In this document: positions 9,617 to 18,061 of the stretch, piece by piece
How positions within the stretch are numbered: position 1 is the stretch's first letter
How the letters are laid out: every line of letters starts with the position of its first letter
Assembly (NCBI GenBank): GCA_963849635.1
Contig: CAWKIA010000024.1
Coordinates: 186,001-250,000 of the forward strand
DNA length: 64,000 nucleotides
From: CAVRUD01 sp963849635
GTDB taxonomy: Bacteria > Chloroflexota > Chloroflexia > Thermomicrobiales > UBA6265
Direction: 5' to 3'
Notes under the pieces: model-generated
Seen by the model: only the letters and a program-made list of their open reading frames with translations
Told to the model about the DNA's origin: nothing
Databases searched by the model: none
Program-made: the position numbers and the translations under genes

Positions 9617-9961
9617 ATGGCGAAGTACATGCTGCTCATTCGGGGTGGAAACGATTCCTGGGCGAATTTCACGCCGGAAGAGGTGCAACAGGCGACACAG
9701 CGATACACCGACTGGACCAACGAGCTGCGGGCAAGCGGGAGCCTGGTCGACGCCGACCGGCTGATCGATGGCGGCGTCGTCGTCCGGAAGGTAGATGGCC
9801 AGACGAAGGTCGACGGGCCCTACACGGAGACGAAGGAGATGGTCGGGGGCTACTACGCGATCGAGGCCAGCGACGAAGCCGCGGCGACAGAGGTCGCCAA
9901 GGGTTGCCCGGGGCTCGACTACGGCGCCACCGTCGAGGTACGCGCGTTCTGGGTCTGGTAA
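9617..9961 (+). CDS. YCII/DGPF-domain protein
   Basis: The 114-residue protein has the YCII-related (DGPF) fold: KYMLLIRGG at the N-terminus and DGPYTETKEM in the middle, a DGPY form of the name-giving motif. Members are small dimeric proteins, mostly of unknown function, that are repeatedly encoded beside ECF sigma factors of group ECF42. That is the case here: the sigma gene starts two bases after this stop codon. GGAGG lies upstream of the ATG. Confidence 0.9.
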   Translation: MAKYMLLIRGGNDSWANFTPEEVQQATQRYTDWTNELRASGSLVDADRLIDGGVVVRKVDGQTKVDGPYTETKEMVGGYYAIEASDEAAATEVAKGCPGLDYGATVEVRAFWVW

Positions 9962-9963
9962 CG

Positions 9964-11295
9964 ATGGAGCAGCGGACGGACGAGCGGACACTGAACGCTG
10001 ATCCCGCAACCGGCGTACCGCTGCTGGTTGACCACCTGTTCCGCCATCAGGCGGGGCAGGTGGTTTCGACATTGACTCGGCTGCTTGGGCCGCAGCACCT
10101 CGATCTGGCCGAGGACGTCGTCCAGGAGACGCTGATCAAGGCACTCCAGCACTGGCCCTTTGCGGGAGTTCCGGCCAATCCTGGGGGCTGGCTCCTCCAG
10201 GTCGCGCGCAATCACGCCCTGGATGTCCTCCGCCGGGACCGCTCCTTTCGGGGCAAGCAGGAGATCATCGCTCAGATCCTGGCGGAGGACACTGCCTCCG
10301 GCGACCCCGCCGTGGGCGCGGAAGACCTGGACAACGTCCTGCGCGACGACCAACTGCGGATGATGTTCACCTGCTGCCATCCGGCGATTGCCCCGCCGGC
10401 CCGGGTCGCGTTGACGCTCAAGACACTGGGCGGGTTCGGGGTGCCGGAAATCGCTCGGGCCTTTCTGACGCAGGAAACGACGGTCTCGCAGCGGTTGGTG
10501 CGGGCGAAGCGGGCGATCAAGCGTGGCGAGATCGCGTTCGCGGTGCCGGAGGCGGTGGACCTGCCGGAGCGGTTGGACTCTGTCCTGGAGGTTCTGTACC
10601 TGATCTTCAATGAGGGATACAGCGCGCACCAGGGGGAAGACCTGGTGCGCTTCGACCTGTGCGCCGAGGCGATCCGGCTGACATCGATCCTGGCGGAGCA
10701 CCCGGCCGGGGATGCCCCGAAGGTGCAGGCGCTCCTTGCTCTCCTCCTGCTTCAAGCATCGCGCCTGCCGGCCCGAACCGATGCGGGCGGTGATCTCCTC
10801 CTCCTGGATGAGCAGGACCGGACGCTCTGGGACCGTCGCCTGATCGCGGCGGGGATCGTGGCGCTCGGACGATCGGCCCGCGGGAACGAGTTGTCCACCT
10901 ATCACCTGCAGGCAGGGATCGCGGCGTGCTATGCCACCGCAACGGGCGCCGCCGAGACGGACTGGACGCAGGTGTTGGTCCATTACGACGACCTGGTCGC
11001 GCTCGACCCGTCGCCAGTGGCATGGCTAAACCGGGCGGTCGTGGTGGCGGAAGTCCGCGGGCCAGCGGCGGGCATGGTGGAGGTCGAACGCCTTCGCGAG
11101 ATGCCCGGAATGCGCCGGTATCACCTGTATCACGCCACTCGGGCGGAATTGGCCCGGAGGATGGGCGATCGGGCGGCGATTGACGCTTACCAGGAAGCGC
11201 TAGCGTGCGCCACGAACGAGGCAGAGCGGCGATTTCTGGCGCGGCGGCTGGCGGAGGTTGAGGGCGACCTCGCCGGAAAGCAAAGTACAGACTGA
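9964..11295 (+). CDS. ECF42-type RNA polymerase sigma factor with C-terminal extension
   Basis: From ATG at 9964 the protein has 443 residues. The sigma2 region (LAEDVVQETLIKAL, WLLQVARNHALDVLRRDR) and sigma4 region (GFGVPEIARAFLTQETTVSQRL) are followed by about 240 residues of helical, TPR-like sequence containing LIFNEGY. This architecture and the upstream YCII partner are typical of ECF42 sigma factors, in which the extension rather than an anti-sigma factor is thought to control activity. No anti-sigma gene is adjacent. The reading frame extends upstream through the YCII gene, but ATG at 9964 is the natural coupled start. Confidence 0.92.
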   Translation: MEQRTDERTLNADPATGVPLLVDHLFRHQAGQVVSTLTRLLGPQHLDLAEDVVQETLIKALQHWPFAGVPANPGGWLLQVARNHALDVLRRDRSFRGKQEIIAQILAEDTASGDPAVGAEDLDNVLRDDQLRMMFTCCHPAIAPPARVALTLKTLGGFGVPEIARAFLTQETTVSQRLVRAKRAIKRGEIAFAVPEAVDLPERLDSVLEVLYLIFNEGYSAHQGEDLVRFDLCAEAIRLTSILAEHPAGDAPKVQALLALLLLQASRLPARTDAGGDLLLLDEQDRTLWDRRLIAAGIVALGRSARGNELSTYHLQAGIAACYATATGAAETDWTQVLVHYDDLVALDPSPVAWLNRAVVVAEVRGPAAGMVEVERLREMPGMRRYHLYHATRAELARRMGDRAAIDAYQEALACATNEAERRFLARRLAEVEGDLAGKQSTD

Positions 11296-11421
11296 ATAGG
11301 ATCGATCCGAATCGGACGTTGATGCGGTTTACAGTTTTTAGTCGATGCGTCTTTACAGGTGCCGCCCCTACCCCATATGTCAGCCTGTTGACTGGTTCGG
11401 CGACAGGGCACCTGTGCCTGG

Positions 11422-11796
11422 TCATGCCGCCCAGGGCGGGGTGACTCGTTGGCCGTCGGCGCCGAAGAAACCGACGCCGGAGGGGGCGATGAGGAGCCAC
11501 TCGGCTGGCTCAGTCCCGAGCGTCTCCACCTGGTGGATCTGCCCGGCGGGAAGAATGACAGAATCTCCGGATTGAAGTTCCGCTCGCTCTTCGCTGGTGT
11601 GGACCGCGACCGAGCCGGTTAGGAGGAGAACGACTTCCTCGCGGTCGTGGTGATGATGTGGGCCGATACAGCCTGGCGCCTGTCGCTGGTGGATGACGCT
11701 GACGTCGGCGGCGCCGGTCGACGGTGTCGCGACCGGGCTGACCGCGTTGCCCTCGGTGCCGGTTGGGGTGAGTTCACCTGACTTGTTGATCTGCAC
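11422..11796 (-). CDS. Cupin-domain protein
   Basis: This single-domain cupin has 124 residues from GTG at 11796. Motif 1 is visible in the histidine run HHHHDREEVVLLLTG with the metal-binding His and Glu, and motif 2 in GDSVILPAGQIHQ. It is probably a small metal-binding sensor or sugar/antibiotic-related cupin; the substrate is unknown. GGAGAGG stands just upstream of the GTG, while an upstream ATG near 11862 would run into the divergent promoter. It is divergent from a MarR gene, which likely controls it. Confidence 0.83.
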   Translation of the reverse strand: MQINKSGELTPTGTEGNAVSPVATPSTGAADVSVIHQRQAPGCIGPHHHHDREEVVLLLTGSVAVHTSEERAELQSGDSVILPAGQIHQVETLGTEPAEWLLIAPSGVGFFGADGQRVTPPWAA

Positions 11797-11861
11797 GGTA
11801 TCCTCTCCGATGCTTGGTCGACTTGGCCGCGGACCCGGCCACGACAAGATAGTAAATCCCA

Positions 11862-11877
11862 TTGTCTAGTTAGTCAA
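11862..11877. promoter_or_regulatory. Candidate MarR operator
   Basis: TTGTCTAGTTAGTCAA is an imperfect 16-bp palindrome (12 of 16 positions symmetric) in an AT-rich patch between the divergent cupin and MarR genes. Size and position suit a MarR dimer site, but symmetry is modest. Confidence 0.45.
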
Positions 11878-11912
11878 GTAGGTGTACCAAATTGACAGTT
11901 GCGGCGGATGAG

Positions 11913-12362
11913 ATGTCCAAACAGGCGGAATCGACCGGGGAGAGCGTCGGGCGGTTGTTGCTGCTCGCGTCCCGCGCCTACAGCGAGCGGGCATTGGATT
12001 TGATGCGAGCGCGGGGACATGTCGGCTTGGGGATGACCCACGCCCTGCTGCTGCCCCACATCGACGCGGCTGGCACCCGTCTGACTGTGCTGGGGACCAA
12101 GGCCGGAATCACCAAGCAGGCGGTGGGGCAGACGATTCGCGACCTGGAACGCCTGGGCTACGTCGCGCGCACCACCGACCCGCGCGACGGCCGGGCGGCG
12201 CTCGTTTCGCTGACCGACCGGGGCAAGGCGTTTCTGGCGGACGCACTGGCGATCCGGGCCCAGGTGGCATCGGAGTTTGTGACGGCGTTGGGCGAAGACG
12301 CTCTGGCGGATCTGCAGCGAAACCTCACGACGTTGATCGGGGCCAAACCCTTCTCTAGTTGA
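11913..12362 (+). CDS. MarR-family transcriptional regulator
   Basis: A 149-residue winged-helix regulator: recognition-helix region TKQAVGQTIRDLERLGY, then the wing with TDPRDGRAALVSLTDRG, the classic MarR D-x-R-D-x-R signature. MarR proteins bind short palindromes as dimers and release on binding phenolic or oxidant ligands. ATG at 11913 (MSKQ) is chosen; an in-frame TTG at 11892 would add seven residues. It is divergent from the cupin gene. Confidence 0.88.
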   Translation: MSKQAESTGESVGRLLLLASRAYSERALDLMRARGHVGLGMTHALLLPHIDAAGTRLTVLGTKAGITKQAVGQTIRDLERLGYVARTTDPRDGRAALVSLTDRGKAFLADALAIRAQVASEFVTALGEDALADLQRNLTTLIGAKPFSS

Positions 12363-12385
12363 GGTGGGAAGTGTTCCGGCCAGCG

Positions 12386-13210
12386 CTATCGTCTCGCCAG
12401 GATGCCCGTCCTTGCCCGGAGTGCGGCGAGTGGCAGGTCGTCGCCAGCCGGGATCTCGCAGCAGTCGTCGCCAGAGATGACCGTGATCGTACTCTGGCCG
12501 CATACCCGGACCATTCCGGCCTCCGATTCGATGATGCAACTCGTGTGCTCGTCGATGCCCAGCACGACCGTGGACGGGGGCAACATTGCACGCAGGCGGC
12601 CGAACCGCTCCACGCCCATATAGCAACGCGACGTATCGAGGTGTTCGCCGCCTTCGCGGTTGTTCCAGTGGGGGATGACGGTCAGGTCGAGGCCGAGCGG
12701 GGCGAAGAGGTCGAGTCCGGTCCGCCAGCCGAGGTCGTCGCCCGCCTTGTAGATCTCATAGACGGGGAGGACGTGCGTGCCGAAGGCGATGGCGGCGGCG
12801 CTTGCCAGGGCGAGACCGGCGCCATCCGCCCACCGCGACCGAATCCGGTCGAGGGTCGCGGTCCCGGCCAGCGTGCGCGCGGCATAGGTGGGGCTGCCTG
12901 GTCCGGCAAAGATGTAGGTTGCGCCATCCAGATTGGCGGCAACGGCGGAGTCGTTTGGATCAGCGCCCGGTTGCCCAATGCCTCGGGCGGGCACGATCGT
13001 GACCTCCGGCCGGTAGTTCTGGAGGCTGTGCTCGACGAAGTCCCGCAGCTTTTCGGTCACGTGGTCGACATTCGGTTGGAAGCCGGCCGGCGTCTCCAGG
13101 ATGGCCACCCTGGCCGGTACCAGCAGCGACCGCAATACGGATTCTTGTGCCTGGCGGCCGTGCCGGGCGGTTTCTCCGGAGCCAAACAAAATGACTGGAC
13201 CGTACGCCAT
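12386..13210 (-). CDS. Peptidase S51 / cyanophycinase-like protein
   Basis: From ATG at 13210 the 274-residue protein has the class I glutamine-amidotransferase-like fold of peptidase S51: VILFGSGET at the N-terminus, AGPGSPTYAARTL, then ALASAAAIAFG where the nucleophile Ser is expected. The canonical cyanophycinase nucleophile G-x-S-A-G is not exact here, so hydrolysis of cyanophycin cannot be assumed. The late region has PHWNNREGG with a candidate His. It is convergent with the MarR gene and separated from it by 23 bases. The open frame upstream of 13210 has no family signal. Confidence 0.75.
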   Translation of the reverse strand: MAYGPVILFGSGETARHGRQAQESVLRSLLVPARVAILETPAGFQPNVDHVTEKLRDFVEHSLQNYRPEVTIVPARGIGQPGADPNDSAVAANLDGATYIFAGPGSPTYAARTLAGTATLDRIRSRWADGAGLALASAAAIAFGTHVLPVYEIYKAGDDLGWRTGLDLFAPLGLDLTVIPHWNNREGGEHLDTSRCYMGVERFGRLRAMLPPSTVVLGIDEHTSCIIESEAGMVRVCGQSTITVISGDDCCEIPAGDDLPLAALRARTGILARR

Positions 13211-13449
13211 GGGGTCATTGCTCCACTCGCTCGATTCGCGTGCAGCACGTGGCTTGCCACGAAGTTGCGAAGTGACGGCCAGCACAGATCTTGACCGTAA
13301 GTGGTAGATTGACAATTCGCACAATGAGCGAGACCGCCGTCATCACTGGGGATGACCTCGGGGCGCCAACGCGTGCGCGCCGCCGGGGCAGGTGCCCGGC
13401 GCCTGTTGGCCACATAGCTAGCTAAGCGGACCTCAGTAAAGGAAACGGC

Positions 13450-15975
13450 GTGGAGATCTCCACCCAGGGCAACCCAGAAGAAGGGCTCGACTACCGGCGC
13501 CGCTATCGCGGCCTGATCGGCGTCAACTCGAAGGTCCCCATCCGGGACCGGGCGATCCTCTCGCTGGTCTACACGCCCGGCGTGGCCGAGGCGTGCCTGG
13601 CGATCCGCGACAATCCGCTCGCCTCGTTCGACCTCACCTGCCGGGGTAATACCGTCGCGATCCTGACGGACGGCTCCGACATCTTCGGTCGGCACGGCGG
13701 CCCGCCCGAGGCGGCCATCCCGATCGCCGAGGGCAAGAGCGTCATCTTCAAGACCTTTGCCGGGGTGGATGCCTTCCCTGTCTGCGTCGACACCCACGAT
13801 CCCGGCGAGATCGTCGAGATCGGAACCGCGATCGCATCCACCTTCGGGGCGATCTGCATCGACGACATCTCGACGCCGCGCGCCTTTACCGTGCTGGACC
13901 ACCTGGAGAAGGCCGTCGACGTGCCGGTCTTTTCCAACCAGCACCACGGCTCCGCCATCCTCGTGCTCGGCTCCCTTCTCAATGCCGCCAAGGTGGTGAA
14001 CAAGCGGCTGGAGGAGATGAGCGTCGTGATCAGCGGCGCGGGGGTCGCCGGGATCGGCGTCGCCCGCCTCCTCACCCGAGCCGGGGTGAAGCGGCTGGTG
14101 GTGTGCGACAGCGCCGGGGCGATCTACAAGTACCGCCCGGAGCGGATGAACTGGGCCAAGTCCTACGTGGCCAAAGAGACCAACCTCGACGGCCGCCGCG
14201 GCTCGCTGGCGGACATGCTCAAGGGCGCGGACGCCTTCATCGGCCTCTCGACCGGCAGCATCGTCACCGAAGAGATGATCCGCTCGATGGCGCCGGACCC
14301 GATCGTCTTTGCCCTCTCGGTGCCGGTGCCGGAGATCACGCCGGAGGAGGCGCGCGAGGGTGGCGCCAGGGTGATCGCTACCGGGCGCTCCGACTACCCC
14401 AATACGATGGACGTGGCGCTGGTCTTCCCGGGCGTCTTCCGCGGGTTGCTCGATTGCCGGGCCCGGAACATTCGCCTGCGCATGCTTCGCTACTCGGCCC
14501 AGGCGCTGGCCGAGATGGTTGGCCCGGGGGAACTGCACGCCGATCACATCGTGCCCAATTTGTTCGATTTCCGGGTTGCGCCGGAGATCGCGGCGGCGGT
14601 CGTGCGTGGCGCGAACGAGTCGGGCGAGGCCTCACGGGAGATCGAGCCCGAGGTCGTGGCCGAGCGCACGCGGCGATACGTCTACGAGGGCCGGTTGACT
14701 CCAGCCCGCCCGAGCACGCGCGACGAGAACAAGACATTTCGCGAGGAGGCGCTGGAGCTGCGGGAGCGCCACGGCGGGGTGCTTGAGATCCACTCCAAGA
14801 TCCCCATCCGCGACCACTACATCCTCAACTTGCTCTGCCTTCCGCCCGCGGCACTTGAGCCAGCCCGGGTGATCCGCGACGATCTCTCCAAGGTGACGGA
14901 GCTGACCTCGAAGGGCAACCTCGTCGCGATCGTGACGGACGGCTCGGCCGTGCTGGGTCTGGGGGATATTGGCCCGCAGGCTGCCCTGCCGGTGATGGAG
15001 GGTAAGGCGGTCCTCTTCCAGAGCCAGGCGGGGGTGCAAGCGTTCCCGATCTGCCTGGCCGCGCGCGATCCCGACGACATCGTGCGCATCGTGAAGCAGA
15101 TCTCGCCGAGCTTCGGTGGGATCAATCTGGAAGATATCTCCGCACCGCGCTGCTTTGAGATCGAAGCCAAGCTACGCGAAGCGCTCGATATGCCGGTCTT
15201 CCACGACGACCAGCACGGGACCGCGATCGTCGTCGCGGCGGGACTGATCAACGCCCTCAAACTACGCGGCAGCACGATGCGTGAGGTGCGGATCGTGATC
15301 AACGGGGGAGGCGCCGCCGGGATCGCGGTCTCGAAGCTGCTTCTTGCGCTCGGCGCCGGCGATCTGGTCATTTGCGACCGCTTTGGTGCGATCTACGAGG
15401 GCCGCTCGGAGAGGATGGACGCCAGCAAGCAGGCGATCGCGGCGATCACCAACAGGGACTGTCGTATCGGGCCGCTTTCGGAAACGATCCAGGGTGCGGA
15501 TATCTTCATCGGCCTGTCGGCAGGTGGGGCGCTGACGCCTGAGATGGTCCGGACCATGGCGCCGAACCCGATCGTCTTCGCGTTGGCGAACCCGGTGCCG
15601 GAGATCTCGCCAGAGCTGGCCAGGGAGGCGGGAGCGCTCGCGGTCGCGACCGGGCGCAGCGACTTCCCCAACCAGATCAACAACTCCCTCGCCTTCCCGG
15701 GCGTCTTCCGGGGGGCGCTCGACGTCAAGGCGCGGGTCGTCAACGACGAGATGAAGACCGCGGCGGCGCATGCCATCGCCGATCTGGTCGCGCCGGACGA
15801 GTTGACCGCGGACTACCTGATTCCCTACTCGCTCGACCTCCGGGTTGCGCCCCGGGTGGCGGCGGCGGTGGCGGAAGCGGCGGTCGCGACCGGTGTGGCC
15901 GGGGTTCATCTGGAGCCCAAAGAGGTCGAAGCCCGTTGCCGCGACCTGGTGTATGAGGGAACGATCACGCTCTAA
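13450..15975 (+). CDS. Tandem (two-module) malic enzyme with complementary active-site losses
   Basis: The 841-residue protein is two head-to-tail malic-enzyme modules, about 1-420 and 440-841. Malic enzymes oxidatively decarboxylate malate to pyruvate with NAD(P). Module 1 keeps the catalytic-Tyr motif VYTPGVAE (Y41), the Lys motif AEGKSVIFK and a dinucleotide loop (SGAGVAG). Its metal-site motif has become FSNQHHGS (residues 161-168) where the family has FHDDQHGT. Module 2 keeps FHDDQHGT (H585, D586, D587), LEDISAP, MEGKAVLF and NGGGAAG, but has LCLPPAAL with Cys463 in place of the Tyr motif. Each half therefore lacks a different catalytic element. The start is GTG at 13450 with AAAGGA upstream. 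A hairpin terminator follows the stop. Confidence 0.9.
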   Translation: MEISTQGNPEEGLDYRRRYRGLIGVNSKVPIRDRAILSLVYTPGVAEACLAIRDNPLASFDLTCRGNTVAILTDGSDIFGRHGGPPEAAIPIAEGKSVIFKTFAGVDAFPVCVDTHDPGEIVEIGTAIASTFGAICIDDISTPRAFTVLDHLEKAVDVPVFSNQHHGSAILVLGSLLNAAKVVNKRLEEMSVVISGAGVAGIGVARLLTRAGVKRLVVCDSAGAIYKYRPERMNWAKSYVAKETNLDGRRGSLADMLKGADAFIGLSTGSIVTEEMIRSMAPDPIVFALSVPVPEITPEEAREGGARVIATGRSDYPNTMDVALVFPGVFRGLLDCRARNIRLRMLRYSAQALAEMVGPGELHADHIVPNLFDFRVAPEIAAAVVRGANESGEASREIEPEVVAERTRRYVYEGRLTPARPSTRDENKTFREEALELRERHGGVLEIHSKIPIRDHYILNLLCLPPAALEPARVIRDDLSKVTELTSKGNLVAIVTDGSAVLGLGDIGPQAALPVMEGKAVLFQSQAGVQAFPICLAARDPDDIVRIVKQISPSFGGINLEDISAPRCFEIEAKLREALDMPVFHDDQHGTAIVVAAGLINALKLRGSTMREVRIVINGGGAAGIAVSKLLLALGAGDLVICDRFGAIYEGRSERMDASKQAIAAITNRDCRIGPLSETIQGADIFIGLSAGGALTPEMVRTMAPNPIVFALANPVPEISPELAREAGALAVATGRSDFPNQINNSLAFPGVFRGALDVKARVVNDEMKTAAAHAIADLVAPDELTADYLIPYSLDLRVAPRVAAAVAEAAVATGVAGVHLEPKEVEARCRDLVYEGTITL

Positions 15976-16001
15976 CGCTAACCTGCTCGTACCGACGATG
16001 A

Positions 16002-16033
16002 GAAGGCCGTCGGAGCGTGCTCCGACGGCCTTC
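16002..16033 (+). terminator. Hairpin terminator after the malic enzyme gene
   Basis: GAAGGCCGTCGGAGC at 16002-16016 and its exact reverse complement at 16019-16033 form a 15-bp stem with a two-base spacer (effective loop four), 26 bases after the stop codon. There is no strong T tract. Confidence 0.7.
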
Positions 16034-16066
16034 GTGCGCGACATTGAATCTGGGTGAATGCTCGCG

Positions 16067-16148
16067 TAGGATCGCCCTACGGCGTCGTCCACGCCGAACC
16101 TCCGATCCGGCGCTCACGCCGCCGGCCCGAGGAGGCAAAGGGGCTCGG
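16067..16148. repeat. Direct repeat copy A (56-bp identical core)
   Basis: Positions 16093-16148 are identical to 16958-17013. The similarity continues with small differences back to TAGGATCG at 16067. The core includes CGAGGAGGCAAAGGGGCTCG. The two copies face the same way and bracket the toxin-antitoxin remnant. Confidence 0.9.
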
Positions 16149-16204
16149 TCGCTTGGAGGATACACTGTTCGTCCCGATTCGGCGCCTCCACGGAAGGCAG
16201 CGCT

Positions 16205-16487
16205 ATGGTCATCAGAATCATCGTCGAGAAGGGCGCGGTTGAACTGCCGATGAACTTCGAACAGTTTGGGATCGAAGATGGGACGGTGTTGCTCGCGGAG
16301 GCGGGAGCGGACGGGATCGTCCTGCGCCCGGAGATGGCCGGCTGAGAACGACTTCGAGATCGAGATCTACACCAGAACGAAAGGCCGAGTTCTTTCTGAA
16401 CAACGCCACGGACGATGACGATAGTTGGGCTAGGGCCGAGGTCGAACGGATGGGATTGAATCCGACGACATCCGCACGAGCCGATTG
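16205..16487 (+). pseudogene. Decayed AbrB-like antitoxin
   Basis: The first 46 codons (ATG 16205, TGA 16343) read MVIRIIVEKGAVELP..., a SpoVT/AbrB-type antitoxin start with the usual hydrophobic, charged pattern. Its normal continuation appears downstream in other frames: EIEIYT near 16357 and then PERKAEFFLNNAT and ARAEVERMGLNP. Intact relatives of this antitoxin are about 85-90 residues and end with just such a segment. At least two indels separate the pieces, so the gene is broken. The PIN toxin remnant lies next. Confidence 0.7.
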
Positions 16488-16514
16488 GTGCTGATGCCGA
16501 ATCCGTCGGCCGAG

Positions 16515-16911
16515 ATGTTCTCGATGCGAATGTTCTATTCGGCGTCGTACTCCGAGCGTTCATCGTACGTCGAATCTGGTCATTTGGTCCGATCAGGTTG
16601 TCCTCCTGACGACCGAATATGCAATCGATGAGGCACGCCGGAACTTCCGGACATGCGTCGCCGAGCTTACAGTCGTTTGCGGGCGGTGAGACTGTCACTC
16701 CGCAAAGCGAGATTGGATCGAGTTCCCGGAGATCGTGCTCCGGCAAAGGATCGACCGATTCTCCAGCTGCATCGCCGCGCAGGCGACGCATCTAATAACC
16801 GGGGATCGTAAGCACTTTGGCCGCTACTTCGGTCAGCGAATCGGCACACTTCTGGTGATGAGCCCCAACATGTATCGGCCGGCGCCAGATATCGACCGAT
16901 CCAACGATTGA
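16515..16911 (+). pseudogene. Decayed PIN-domain toxin
   Basis: VLDANVLFGVVLRAFIV near 16518 is the start of a PIN nuclease domain with the first catalytic Asp. The middle (TTEYAIDEARRNF) and the end (THLITGDRKHFGRYF, with the last acidic residue, then LLVMSPNMYR) lie in different frames. At least two frameshifts and an internal stop separate them. PIN toxins are metal-dependent RNases paired with AbrB-like antitoxins, so this and the preceding fragment were once a VapBC-like pair. It cannot make a functional toxin as read. Confidence 0.72.
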
Positions 16912-16930
16912 CTACCGCGGCCGAGCATCT

Positions 16931-17013
16931 TAGGATCGGAGAAACGGCGTCGCCTGCGCCGAACCTCCGATCCGGCGCTCACGCCGCCGGCCCGAGGAGG
17001 CAAAGGGGCTCGG
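16931..17013. repeat. Direct repeat copy B (56-bp identical core)
   Basis: Core 16958-17013 is identical to 16093-16148, with a degenerate extension from TAGGATCG at 16931. It ends 87 bases before the next gene. Confidence 0.9.
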
Positions 17014-17100
17014 CCTCGGGCGTTCCTCCGACGTTCTTCACCCGGGCGGGCGGTCCCGGATGCGTGAGGTCCGCGACGGCGCGCCGGTGAGGAACGCGCC

Positions 17101-17853
17101 ATGACCAAAGACAAAGCCGAAAAGGCGGCGATCCGCGCCCGGATGGCCAAGACAGGCGAGCGGTATACGACTGCCCGGCACTACCTCCTCGATCAGCATC
17201 TCGCGACCGACGTAGATCCGGACGTGCCGGCCGCGAGCGGTGCAGACGTCCTGGAGACAGCATCGCAGCCCGCGCCTGAGCCCCAGATGCCGCCGCGGGC
17301 CGCCAATCCCGGCATGAGCGACGAGGCGATCCAGCGCGGCACGGGCAAGACCTGGGACGAGTGGTTTGCGCTGCTTGACGCCTGGGGCGGGACGGATCAG
17401 ACACATACGGAGATCGCCCGATACGTGCACGACGAGTACGGGGTTGAAGGATGGTGGGCACAAGGGGTCGCGGTCGGCTACGAGCGCGCCCGGGGAATCC
17501 GGGTTCGACACCAGCAGCCTGACGGATTCAGCGTCAGCGCGAGCAAGACTTTTCCAGTGTCGGTCGAGCGGGTGTTCGCCGCGTTCGTGGATGACGGCTT
17601 GCGCGACGGCTGGATCGAGCCGGGTGCCTTGCGGCTGCGCACCGCTCAGCCTTACCGGTCCGCCCGCTTTGATGTCCTACTCCCCGGCGCGCCGGGGACC
17701 AGGATCGAGGTCTATTTCACCGCCAAGAGCGAGACCAAGACGAGTGCCGCCGTGCAGCACTCGAAGCTTGCCGATGCCGAGTCGATCGAGCCATGGCGGG
17801 CGTTCTGGAAAGAGCGTCTGGCGCGCCTTGTCGATCTCCTCAAGGCAGGGTGA
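17101..17853 (+). CDS. DUF4287-like plus SRPBCC-domain protein
   Basis: The 250-residue protein has three parts. A basic N-terminus (MTKDKAEKAAIRARM..., with YTTARHYLL) resembles the start of many actinobacterial and chloroflexal proteins of unknown role. A DUF4287-like segment covers about 70-135 (DEAIQRGTGKTWDEWFALLD, WWAQGVAVGYERARG). A C-terminal SRPBCC/AHSA1-like domain runs from about 140 to 250 (SVSASKTFPVSVERVFAAF, AVQHSKLADAES). The last domain typically binds hydrophobic ligands. Function is unknown. A hairpin terminator follows at 17887-17916. Confidence 0.78.
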   Translation: MTKDKAEKAAIRARMAKTGERYTTARHYLLDQHLATDVDPDVPAASGADVLETASQPAPEPQMPPRAANPGMSDEAIQRGTGKTWDEWFALLDAWGGTDQTHTEIARYVHDEYGVEGWWAQGVAVGYERARGIRVRHQQPDGFSVSASKTFPVSVERVFAAFVDDGLRDGWIEPGALRLRTAQPYRSARFDVLLPGAPGTRIEVYFTAKSETKTSAAVQHSKLADAESIEPWRAFWKERLARLVDLLKAG

Positions 17854-17886
17854 TCGCAGGGACTCCGGGCCTGATAGCAGGCACGC

Positions 17887-17916
17887 ATGAGCCCCCGGCG
17901 CCAACCGGGGGCTCAT
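17887..17916. terminator. Bidirectional hairpin between convergent genes
   Basis: ATGAGCCCCCGG (17887-17898) pairs exactly with CCGGGGGCTCAT (17905-17916) across a six-base loop. It lies between the convergent SRPBCC and TRIC genes. No T tract is seen on either side. Confidence 0.65.
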
Positions 17917-18061
17917 GGGGGTCGTGTGAGACGGACGGCGGAGGGAAAGGGGGGATGCCGCCGCCTCCCCATTCGGCAGCGTATCCCAGGAACCCGGTGG
18001 GCCGCCGATACGAACGGATAAGATTTCCGTTCCATTGAGCCCGTCTTCGGACCACAATGCT

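Noticed and set aside
13057..14547. A 490-codon minus-strand open frame over the malic enzyme start
   Set aside because: It is the antisense image of conserved malic-enzyme motifs and has no homology signal.
16067..17013. CRISPR-like repeat
   Set aside because: Only two copies exist, 865 bases apart, with no regular spacers and no cas genes.
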